A stretch of DNA of 11,662 nt from DASQLQ01 sp035629935 (GTDB taxonomy: Bacteria; Actinomycetota; CADDZG01; WHSQ01): the NCBI GenBank assembly GCA_035629935.1, contig DASQLQ010000155.1, positions 1 to 11,662 on the forward strand, written 5' to 3'. Made by a program: the position numbers and the translations under genes. Of this stretch, positions 6,273-11,662 are shown piece by piece. Below the pieces are notes generated by a model. It saw only the letters and a program-made list of their open reading frames with translations. It had not been told where the DNA came from and did not search any database. Numbering within the stretch: the first letter of the stretch is position 1; each line of letters begins with the position of its first letter.

Positions 6273-7975
6273 AGAAGGCCTGGACGGGTCACTACACCTT
6301 CGGAAGCCGACGCGACTGACGCGGCGTATTTGGCGAAGACTCCGGTTCGGTAACGAGGTGGGGGAGCCGTCCAGTCGGCAAGTCGTTTACCGATCTCTTC
6401 TTCGGACAACTTCAAGCGCAGCTCGCGGGCTTGAACGTCGATCTCGATCTCGTCGCCGTCCTGGACGATCGCCAAGGGTCCGCCGCGCACGGCCTCCGGC
6501 GAGATGTGACCGACCATCAAGCCGTGGGTCGCACCCGAGAAACGTCCGTCGGTGATCAGCGCGACCGAATCGCCGAGGCCTTCTCCGACGATGGCGGCCG
6601 TGACATGCAACATCTCGCGCATGCCCGGCCCCCCCGCAGGTCCTTCGTATCGGATGACCACGACGTCCTCGGGCTTCAGGCTGCGGTCTTTGACGGCTTC
6701 GAAGCAGGCCTCCTCCGAATCGAAGACACGGGCCGGCCCACGGTGGAACGTCCGCTCGTGTCCGGCGAGCTTCACGACGCAACCCTCCGGCGCCAGGTTC
6801 CCTCTCAGGATGGCCAGTCCGCCGGTCGGTTTGATGGGCTTCTCGATATCGACGACGACCTTCTGACCGACGGTTTCCTGGGCGGCATCGGCGATCTCCC
6901 CGATGGTTCGCCCATCGACCGTCCGAGCATCTGGGTGGATCAGGCCCTTCTTCTTCAGCTCGCGAGCAACGAGTGCCACGCCACCGGCTTTGTAGAGATC
7001 GGTTGCGACGTACTCCCCACCCGGGGTCAAGCTTGCAACGACGGGGGTCCGCGATGCGATGGCGTCGAAGTCGTCGATCGAAAGCTCGATGTCCATCTCG
7101 TCGGCGATCGCTAGGAGGTGCAACACCCCGTTCGTCGATCCGCCCGTTGCAGCGATGGATGCGATCGCATTCTCGAGTGCGTCGCGCGTCAGGATGTCGG
7201 AGGGCCTGATGTTGTCTTTGACGAGGCCGGCGACCATCCGACCCGCCTCTTCGGCTGCTGCTTTCTTTCCGGGCTCCGTGGCGGGCACTTCGCTCAATCC
7301 GAATGGTCCGATCCCCATGAACTGCACCGCGGTAGCCATCGTGTTTGCCGTGAACTGACCTGCGCACGCGCCGGCGCCGGGACACGCCACTCCCTCGAGG
7401 GACAAGAGATCGTCGTCGGATAGATCACCCGCGGCGTGCTGACCGATCGCTTCGAAGACGTCTTGCACCGTGACATCGCGGCCGCGCCAGCGTCCCGGTG
7501 CGATCGAACCGTTGTAGAGCACTAATCCGGGGATGTTGAGACGAGCCAGTGCCATCACTGCTGCCGGGATGGTCTTGTCGCAACCGACGATGCAAAGCAG
7601 TCCATCGAACATGTGCCCCCGAGCAACGAGCTCGATCGAGTCGGCGATGACCTCCCGACTGACGAGGGATGCACGCATCCCCTCGCTGCCCATCGTGACT
7701 CCGTCCGAGATCGAGATCGTGTTGAACTCCATCGGGGTCGCCCCGGCCGACCGGATGCCCGCCTTGACCTGCATCGCCAGCTCGCGCTGGTTGAAGTTGC
7801 AGGGCATGGTCTCGATCCATTCGGTGGCTACCCCGATGATCGGTTTGGCGAGATCCTCGTCCGTGAAGCCGACCGCTTTGAGCATCGCCCGCGCTCCGGC
7901 CCGAGCCGCACCATCGGTGAGGCTTGCACTTATGCGCTTGGCCGGATCGCTCGGCCTCGAATACACGTCGGTCAC
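6269..7975 (-). CDS. ilvD: Dihydroxy-acid dehydratase
   Basis: A 568-residue IlvD of full length. It dehydrates 2,3-dihydroxy-isovalerate and 2,3-dihydroxy-3-methylvalerate to the 2-keto acids that precede valine/leucine and isoleucine. The three cysteines of the [2Fe-2S] type are visible: Cys59 (TMPCNFNQ), Cys132 (VGCDKTIP) and Cys204 (CPGAGACAG). The catalytic-serine motif DGRFSGATHG is near residue 475, and Mg-site segments (SDGVTMG) are present. The start is GTG 7975 (MTDVYSRPSD). No strong ribosome site is seen; TAGGTT at 7988-7983 could give a leaderless message starting at the GTG, or TATAAA at 8023-8018 a leader of about 36 bases. It diverges from the ilvBNC operon and does not itself pass the attenuator, so its control should differ from that of ilvBNC. 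The 3' end overlaps the LVIVD gene by four bases (CTAG). Confidence 0.97.
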   Translation of the reverse strand: MTDVYSRPSDPAKRISASLTDGAARAGARAMLKAVGFTDEDLAKPIIGVATEWIETMPCNFNQRELAMQVKAGIRSAGATPMEFNTISISDGVTMGSEGMRASLVSREVIADSIELVARGHMFDGLLCIVGCDKTIPAAVMALARLNIPGLVLYNGSIAPGRWRGRDVTVQDVFEAIGQHAAGDLSDDDLLSLEGVACPGAGACAGQFTANTMATAVQFMGIGPFGLSEVPATEPGKKAAAEEAGRMVAGLVKDNIRPSDILTRDALENAIASIAATGGSTNGVLHLLAIADEMDIELSIDDFDAIASRTPVVASLTPGGEYVATDLYKAGGVALVARELKKKGLIHPDARTVDGRTIGEIADAAQETVGQKVVVDIEKPIKPTGGLAILRGNLAPEGCVVKLAGHERTFHRGPARVFDSEEACFEAVKDRSLKPEDVVVIRYEGPAGGPGMREMLHVTAAIVGEGLGDSVALITDGRFSGATHGLMVGHISPEAVRGGPLAIVQDGDEIEIDVQARELRLKLSEEEIGKRLADWTAPPPRYRTGVFAKYAASVASASEGVVTRPGLL

Positions 7976-7997
7976 GGACGGAAACCTATCGGGCGTC

Positions 7998-8025
7998 TTG
8001 ACTTGCGCGCGGACATGTTTATAGT
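7998..8025 (+). promoter_or_regulatory. Promoter of the ilv leader / ilvBNC operon
   Basis: TTGACT (7998-8003) and TATAGT (8020-8025) with a 16-base spacer match the housekeeping-sigma consensus at 5 of 6 positions each. Transcription would begin near 8032, giving a leader of about 290 bases before the first ordinary ORF at 8323. This is the best-formed promoter in the window together with that at 4152. Confidence 0.75.
8018..8023 (-). promoter_or_regulatory. Candidate -10 for ilvD, overlapping the ilvBNC -10
   Basis: On the minus strand TATAAA (8023-8018) matches the -10 consensus at 5 of 6 and shares bases with the plus-strand TATAGT (8020-8025). It would start ilvD transcription near 8011. 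No clear -35 is visible. A second candidate, TAGGTT at 7988-7983, would make ilvD leaderless. Which one is used cannot be decided by eye. Confidence 0.4.
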
Positions 8026-8103
8026 GATGACCTACCTCCGCAACGTCGCTGAGGCCTATTCGTCACGAAACGGACGAACTGCACGAAAGGTACCGGCAAG
8101 CAG

Positions 8104-8157
8104 ATGACCTCGACAGCGACGAAGATCTTCAGCTCTCTCCTCGTACTTATTACCTGA
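8104..8157 (+). CDS. ilv operon leader peptide (attenuation peptide)
   Basis: A 17-codon ORF reading MTSTATKIFSSLLVLIT then TGA. Six of its 17 residues are branched-chain (Ile8, Leu12, Leu13, Val14, Leu15, Ile16), five of them in a row next to the stop, and all three end products of the pathway are represented. The codons for Val14, Leu15 and Ile16 are GTA, CTT and ATT, which are A/T-ending and scarce in the neighbouring genes, so ribosomes should be sensitive to tRNA charging there. It lies about 70 bases after the predicted transcription start and directly before the strong hairpin and terminator. GAAAGG (8085-8090) is a possible but distant ribosome site (13-base spacing). The role is to sense Leu/Val/Ile supply by stalling; the peptide itself probably has no function. 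Inferred from classic ilv/leu attenuators. Confidence 0.82.
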   Translation: MTSTATKIFSSLLVLIT

Positions 8158-8192
8158 GCGCGCGCCTGCCCCTAGGGGCACAGCGTGCGCTC
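8156..8192 (+). promoter_or_regulatory. Large leader hairpin (pause / 1:2 stem of attenuator)
   Basis: GAGCGCGCGC (8156-8165) pairs with GCGTGCGCTC (8183-8192) with one G-U, and above a small internal bulge the perfect palindrome TGCCCCTAGGGGCA (8167-8180) continues the stem. It begins inside the leader-peptide stop codon, so a ribosome stalled at the Leu-Val-Leu-Ile codons would cover its left arm. This position is that of the 1:2 stem in known amino-acid attenuators. Confidence 0.7.
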
Positions 8193-8221
8193 AAACCCTC
8201 CGGATCCCCGGGGGGTTTTTT
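8193..8221 (+). terminator. Intrinsic terminator of the ilv attenuator
   Basis: AAACCCTCCGG (8193-8203) and CCGGGGGGTTT (8208-8218) form an 11-pair stem (one U-G) with an ATCC loop, followed by T up to 8221 (six T in a row, 8216-8221). This is the only textbook rho-independent terminator seen in the window, and it stands about 100 bases before the first structural gene of the operon rather than after a gene, so it must be conditional. Confidence 0.85.
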
Positions 8222-8322
8222 AGTGCCCCGCGATTTCACGGAGGTGATGCCAGAGGAAAGCCCAGGAGCCAGCAACAGACCGGAAACACCAACCAGACAT
8301 CGATCGAAAGGAAGACAAGCAG

Positions 8323-8607
8323 ATGAAGTTCGAGGTTCAACACGGCGACCACGTCGCCCACGTCGAGTGGCAGGGCCCCGGCCGGGTCGCACTCGAGGTC
8401 GAAGACGAGAGTCAGAAGGCGTTCTTTGAGAGGTACTTCAACACCGAGCAGTCCTATATGGCAGCGGCCGGCAACCACGAGGGCATGACGCACGAGAAGC
8501 CGACCGATTCAGAGGCCGCTTTCAACCACGCGATGTACCAGCTCGCTGCGTACGCATACAAGGTCCGCCAGGGCGACGATCGTCGCGGCAGGGGGGCCGG
8601 CAAGTAA
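8323..8607 (+). CDS. Unknown 94-residue protein, first gene of the ilvBNC operon
   Basis: A small acidic-to-neutral protein starting at ATG 8323 with a good ribosome site (AAAGGAAG, 8307-8314, 8-base spacing). The N-terminal third (MKFEVQHGDHVAHVEWQG, then VALEVED) looks like a beta-hairpin or two strands. Two probable helices follow: SQKAFFERYFNT (about 32-43) and SEAAFNHAMYQLAAYAYKV (about 63-81), ending in an Arg/Gly-rich tail (GDDRRGRGAGK). It has no signal peptide, membrane helix or cysteine. I do not recognise a family. It lies between the attenuator terminator and ilvB and is therefore expressed under the same branched-chain amino acid control. An accessory or regulatory role for acetohydroxyacid synthase is possible, but nothing in the sequence shows it. 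Its stop overlaps a mini-ORF that leads to ilvB. Confidence 0.75.
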   Translation: MKFEVQHGDHVAHVEWQGPGRVALEVEDESQKAFFERYFNTEQSYMAAAGNHEGMTHEKPTDSEAAFNHAMYQLAAYAYKVRQGDDRRGRGAGK

Positions 8608-8651
8608 TGAAGCAGATCCGAGTCCAGACGCGCAGGCGGCCCCGTCGATGA
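8607..8651 (+). CDS. 14-codon bridging ORF upstream of ilvB (possible coupling ORF)
   Basis: ATG 8607 overlaps the TAA of the preceding gene (TAATG), and the ORF's own TGA (8649-8651) overlaps the ilvB ATG (ATGA). The peptide would be MKQIRVQTRRRPRR, strongly basic. The ilvB start has no clear Shine-Dalgarno, so ribosomes terminating here could re-initiate on ilvB. Both overlaps are exact, but with so short an ORF chance cannot be excluded. Confidence 0.35.
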   Translation: MKQIRVQTRRRPRR

Positions 8652-10429
8652 GCCCAGAGAAGCTGACGGGTGCACAGTCGCTGATCCGATCGCTCGAGAG
8701 CGCGGGGACCGAAGTCATCTTCGGCATCCCCGGCGGGACGATCCTTCCCGCTTACGACCCGCTTCTCGAGTCGTCGATACGTCACATCCTCATGCGGCAC
8801 GAACAAGGTGCAGGACACGCCGCTGAGGGGTACGCGCACGCAACCGGCCGACCCGGTGTGTGCATGGCAACTTCGGGACCGGGGGCAACGAACCTCGTAA
8901 CCCCTATCGCCGATGCGTTCATGGACTCGATCCCGCTCGTAGCCATCACCGGCCAGGTCTCGCGCCCGGTGATCGGTAACGACGCGTTCCAGGAGGCCGA
9001 CATCACCGGCATCACGATGCCGATCACGAAGCACTCCTACAAGGTGATGGACCCCGACGAGATCCCAACCGCGATCGCGGAGGCGTTCCATATCGCCACC
9101 ACGGGTCGACCCGGCCCTGTTCTGGTGGACATCCCGAAGGACGTGTTGCAGTCCGAAGCGAACTTCGATTGGCCCGACTCTGTCGAACTGCCGGGCTACA
9201 GACCCACCACTCGTCCGAATCGGAAGCAGATCCGCGCCGCCGCCGATCTGATCCGCCGGGCGGAGAGGCCGGTTCTCTATGTCGGTGGAGGCGTGCTCAA
9301 AGGTCGCGCAACTGAAGAGTTGATGGCGCTCGCTGAAGCGACCGGGGCTCCGGTCGTCACAACGCTGATGGCTCGGGGAGCGTTCCCCGATGACCACCCG
9401 CAGTGTCTCGGGATGCCCGGGATGCACGGGAACTACGCGGCTGTGACCGCTATGCAACGTGCCGACCTGCTGATCACCCTGTGCGCTCGCTTCGACGACC
9501 GCGTCACGGGACAGCTGTCCACGTTCGCACCGCACGCAAGGATCATCCACGCCGACGCCGACCCCGCAGAGATCGGCAAGAACAGGGTCGTCGATGTCCC
9601 GATCGTGGGTGATGCGAAGCCGATCGTTGGCGAGCTGGCCAAAGCAGTTCTGCATGACGTCGCGACGATGGGCGGACGGCCCGATCTGTCTGCCTGGATC
9701 TCCGAGTGCAACTCGATGCGCCGCGAGCACCCACTCGCTTACAACCAGGAAGAAGACGGGTGGATCAAGCCGCAGTTCGTCGTTGACCGTTTCGACGCTG
9801 CCTTGAAAGGCGAGGCGATCGTCGTTACCGGCGTCGGGCAGCATCAGATGTGGGCATCGCAGTTCATGACGTGTAACAAGCCGCATTCGTTCATCTCCTC
9901 CGGCGGTCTCGGAACGATGGGATTCGCCGTGCCGGCGGCCCTGGGGGCCGCGGTGGGGCGTCCGAACGATCGGGTCGTTGCCATCGACGGCGACGGTTGC
10001 TTCCAGATGACCGCTCAGGAGTTGGCGACTGCAACGATCGAGAAGATCCCGTTCACGGTCGCGATCCTGAACAACGAGCACCTCGGCATGGTGCGCCAGT
10101 GGCAAGAGCTCTTCTACGACGAGCGCTACTCGCAGGTGCACCTGCCGCCGGACACGCCCGATTATGTGAAGCTAGCCGAGGCGTACGGCGCGGTCGGACT
10201 TCGTGCCGAGTCGATGTCAGACGTCGACAACGTGATCGACAAGGCGATGGGCGTCGACGACAGACCGTGCGTCATCGACTTCAGGGTCGACCCCGCCGAG
10301 AAGTGCTTCCCGATGGTTCCCGCCGGTGCGTCTAACGACGACATCATCCTGGGCGAGGGCCAGGAGGAACCGGCGACCCACGAAGTGGGTTCCGACTTCG
10401 CATTCGGCGGACTGGAGGCGAGGGCATGA
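8648..10429 (+). CDS. ilvB: Acetolactate (acetohydroxyacid) synthase large subunit
   Basis: A 593-residue thiamine-diphosphate enzyme that condenses pyruvate with pyruvate or 2-ketobutyrate, the first common step of valine, leucine and isoleucine synthesis. Visible features are the N-terminal domain with the activating Glu52 (RHEQGAGHAAEGYA), SGPGATN, and the conserved GQVSRPVIGNDAFQE. A middle FAD-type domain follows, then the C-terminal cofactor domain with DGDGCF (Asp449) and LNNEHLGMVRQWQ (Asn476 as second metal ligand; Trp485 corresponds to the conserved active-site channel Trp). Length and motifs are those of a catabolite-independent, FAD-bearing biosynthetic AHAS. Start ATG 8648 gives MSPEKLTGAQSLIRSLE, the usual N-terminus, but lacks a good ribosome site; see the bridging ORF. 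The end overlaps the ilvN ATG by four bases. An antisense frame of over 500 codons on the other strand is a shadow. Confidence 0.97.
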   Translation: MSPEKLTGAQSLIRSLESAGTEVIFGIPGGTILPAYDPLLESSIRHILMRHEQGAGHAAEGYAHATGRPGVCMATSGPGATNLVTPIADAFMDSIPLVAITGQVSRPVIGNDAFQEADITGITMPITKHSYKVMDPDEIPTAIAEAFHIATTGRPGPVLVDIPKDVLQSEANFDWPDSVELPGYRPTTRPNRKQIRAAADLIRRAERPVLYVGGGVLKGRATEELMALAEATGAPVVTTLMARGAFPDDHPQCLGMPGMHGNYAAVTAMQRADLLITLCARFDDRVTGQLSTFAPHARIIHADADPAEIGKNRVVDVPIVGDAKPIVGELAKAVLHDVATMGGRPDLSAWISECNSMRREHPLAYNQEEDGWIKPQFVVDRFDAALKGEAIVVTGVGQHQMWASQFMTCNKPHSFISSGGLGTMGFAVPAALGAAVGRPNDRVVAIDGDGCFQMTAQELATATIEKIPFTVAILNNEHLGMVRQWQELFYDERYSQVHLPPDTPDYVKLAEAYGAVGLRAESMSDVDNVIDKAMGVDDRPCVIDFRVDPAEKCFPMVPAGASNDDIILGEGQEEPATHEVGSDFAFGGLEARA

Positions 10430-10959
10430 GCACCCACACCCTTTCCGTCCTGGTCGAGAACAAGCCGGCGGTTTTGGCCCGCATCTCGGGATTGTTCGCC
10501 CGACGCGGTTTCAACATCGACTCACTTGCAGTGGGTGAGACGGAGGACCCGCGCGTCTCGCGCATGACGATAGTCGTGTCGGTCGAGGGCAAGCCTCTCG
10601 AGCAGATCACGAAGCAGCTGCACAAGTTGATCAACGTCCTCAAGATCGCCGAGCTGCCTCTCGAGGCTTCCGTCGAGCGCGAGCTGGCGCTGATCAAGGT
10701 CCATGCCGAAGCTGCTAAGCGTTCCGAGATCCTCGGAATCGTCGAGATCTTCCGAGCCAAGATCACCGACGTCGACATCGAGACGGTGATGATCGAGGCG
10801 ACCGGTACGCCGGACAAGATCGCCTCGCTCGAGCAACTGCTCGATCCGTACGGCATCGTCGAGATGGTTCGTACCGGCCGCGTCGCTCTCGCACGCGGCT
10901 CCGGCGGTCTCAAGCCGCCTGTGCTCAAGCCCGTCCCCGTTATCTCGCAAGCCTCTTAA
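10426..10959 (+). CDS. ilvN: Acetolactate synthase small (regulatory) subunit
   Basis: A 177-residue protein with an N-terminal ACT domain (TLSVLVENKPAVLARISG, RRGFNIDSLAVGETED, SRMTIVV) and the C-terminal domain typical of IlvN/IlvH (VERELALIKV, EIFRAKITDV, LDPYGIVEMVRTGRVAL). It activates IlvB and gives feedback inhibition, usually by valine bound between ACT domains. Its ATG overlaps the ilvB stop (ATGA), which keeps the two subunits at balanced amounts by coupled translation. The last 20 residues are Pro/Lys-rich (GGLKPPVLKPVPV) and longer than in many relatives. Confidence 0.96.
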   Translation: MSTHTLSVLVENKPAVLARISGLFARRGFNIDSLAVGETEDPRVSRMTIVVSVEGKPLEQITKQLHKLINVLKIAELPLEASVERELALIKVHAEAAKRSEILGIVEIFRAKITDVDIETVMIEATGTPDKIASLEQLLDPYGIVEMVRTGRVALARGSGGLKPPVLKPVPVISQAS

Positions 10960-10970
10960 AAGGAGAAGCC

Positions 10971-11662
10971 ATGGCAACGATCCATTACGACGACGCGTCG
11001 CTCGAACCGCTGACGGGCAAGCGCGTCACGGTGCTGGGCTTCGGCTCTCAGGGGCGTGCGCACGCGCTCAACCTCAAAGACTCGGGGCTCGACGTCACGG
11101 TCGGTCTGCGCAAGGACTCAGAGTCCTGGAAGAGGGCCGAGGCCGACGGCGTGAACGTCGCCGGGCTGAACGAGGCCTGTTCAGACGCCGAACTGATCGC
11201 GATGCTCGTGCCCGACCAGCATCAGGCAACCGTTTACAACGAATCGGTCGAGCCGAACCTGGCCCCGGGGGCCGCACTGTTGTTCGCTCACGGCTTCAAC
11301 GTGCACTTCGGCCAGATCCGGGCGCCGAAAGAGAACGACGTGATCATGATCGCTCCGAAGGCTCCCGGCCCCCTCGTTCGCCGAACCTATGAGGAGGGGA
11401 GCGGCACGCCGGGGTTGGTTGCGATCCATCAGGACGCGACCGGCAACGCCATGAACCGTGCGCTCGCGTACGGCAAGGGGATCGGTTGCACGAGGGCCGG
11501 TGTGATCGAGACGACATTCGCCGAAGAGACCGAGACGGACCTGTTCGGCGAGCAGGCGGTCCTGTGCGGAGGCACATCCCGGCTGATCCAGGCCGGTTAC
11601 GAGACCCTCGTCCGCGCCGGCTACCAGCCCGAGATCGCCTACTTCGAGTGCATGCACGAGCT
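10971..11662 (+). CDS. ilvC: Ketol-acid reductoisomerase, class I (3' end cut by window edge)
   Basis: The frame opens at ATG 10971 after a strong ribosome site (AGGAG, 10961-10965), 11 bases past the ilvN stop, and is still open at the right edge; 230 of an expected 330-340 residues are seen. IlvC isomerises and reduces acetolactate and acetohydroxybutyrate with NAD(P)H and Mg. Visible are the Rossmann motif GFGSQG (23-28), the cofactor-loop LRKDSESW (about 46-53), active-site His107 (AHGFNVH), Lys130 in APKAPGP, and metal ligands Asp190 and Glu194 in ETDLFGEQ, the class I arrangement. As third enzyme gene of the operon it follows ilvB and ilvN in the usual actinobacterial order. The Asp/Ser content of the cofactor loop leaves NADPH versus NADH preference undecided. 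Confidence 0.96.
   Translation, partial: MATIHYDDASLEPLTGKRVTVLGFGSQGRAHALNLKDSGLDVTVGLRKDSESWKRAEADGVNVAGLNEACSDAELIAMLVPDQHQATVYNESVEPNLAPGAALLFAHGFNVHFGQIRAPKENDVIMIAPKAPGPLVRRTYEEGSGTPGLVAIHQDATGNAMNRALAYGKGIGCTRAGVIETTFAEETETDLFGEQAVLCGGTSRLIQAGYETLVRAGYQPEIAYFECMHE

Noticed and set aside
6387..7385. Frame of 332 codons on the minus strand inside ilvD in another phase.
   Set aside because: Extremely Arg-rich product and complete overlap with the intact ilvD reading frame; a GC-bias shadow.
8064..8088. Direct repeat CACGAAA at 8064-8070 and 8082-8088 in the ilv leader as a regulator site.
   Set aside because: Seven bases in two copies can occur by chance and the copies show no symmetry with the promoter.
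8027..8107. 26-codon ORF (from ATG 8027) whose stop overlaps the leader peptide ATG (ATGA).
   Set aside because: Its ATG lies upstream of the predicted transcription start (about 8032), it has no ribosome site, and it is not rich in regulatory codons. It would need reconsidering if the transcript starts earlier.
8522..10141. Minus-strand frame of 539 codons antisense to ilvB.
   Set aside because: It is fully inside a clearly coding ilvB gene, has Arg/His/Asp-heavy shadow composition, and has no promoter or ribosome site.

Overview
The window is GC-rich (judged by eye, not counted) and carries housekeeping genes of a kind expected in a chromosome of an Actinomycetota-like bacterium. This rests on heavy G/C third positions, frequent GTG starts, starts 7-8 bases downstream of -10-like elements (leaderless mRNA style) and actinobacterial-type gene contents such as ArsR-SRPBCC pairs and LVIVD repeat proteins. 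The lineage is an inference; no rRNA or tRNA is present to fix it. I saw no insertion sequence, CRISPR array, phage gene, tRNA or rRNA.

Left part (1-4140). Two minus-strand genes, a secreted M28 metallopeptidase and a membrane-anchored LysM protein that runs off the left edge, diverge from a plus-strand set: an ABC1/UbiB-type atypical kinase, a crotonase-fold (enoyl-CoA hydratase/isomerase) protein, a Rid-family protein and a 59-residue single-span membrane protein. The four plus-strand genes are joined by overlaps of 1 or 4 bases and are surely co-translated. The two divergent starts are only 21 bases apart, with -10-like elements that overlap on opposite strands.

Middle part (4141-6272). 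A well-formed promoter with an imperfect 22-bp palindrome between and over its -35 and -10 elements drives a leaderless ArsR-type repressor overlapping an SRPBCC/AHSA1 gene: a classic self-regulated two-gene module. It is followed by a secreted LVIVD-repeat beta-propeller protein whose 3' end overlaps that of ilvD.

Right part (6269-11662). This is the branched-chain amino acid biosynthesis locus: ilvD on the minus strand, and, divergently, a small unknown gene, ilvB, ilvN and ilvC (cut by the right edge). The 347-base space between ilvD and the small gene is fully regulatory in appearance: a sigma70-like promoter whose -10 overlaps a minus-strand -10, then a 17-residue leader peptide ending in Leu-Leu-Val-Leu-Ile-Thr, a large hairpin starting at its stop codon, and an intrinsic terminator with a run of six T. 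Together this reads as a transcription attenuator sensing charged Leu/Val/Ile tRNA. IlvBN (acetohydroxyacid synthase), IlvC (ketol-acid reductoisomerase) and IlvD (dihydroxy-acid dehydratase) perform consecutive steps of the pathway. Less expected items are the unrecognised 94-residue protein as first gene after the attenuator, and a 14-codon ORF that exactly bridges it to ilvB with overlapping stop/start codons on both sides.
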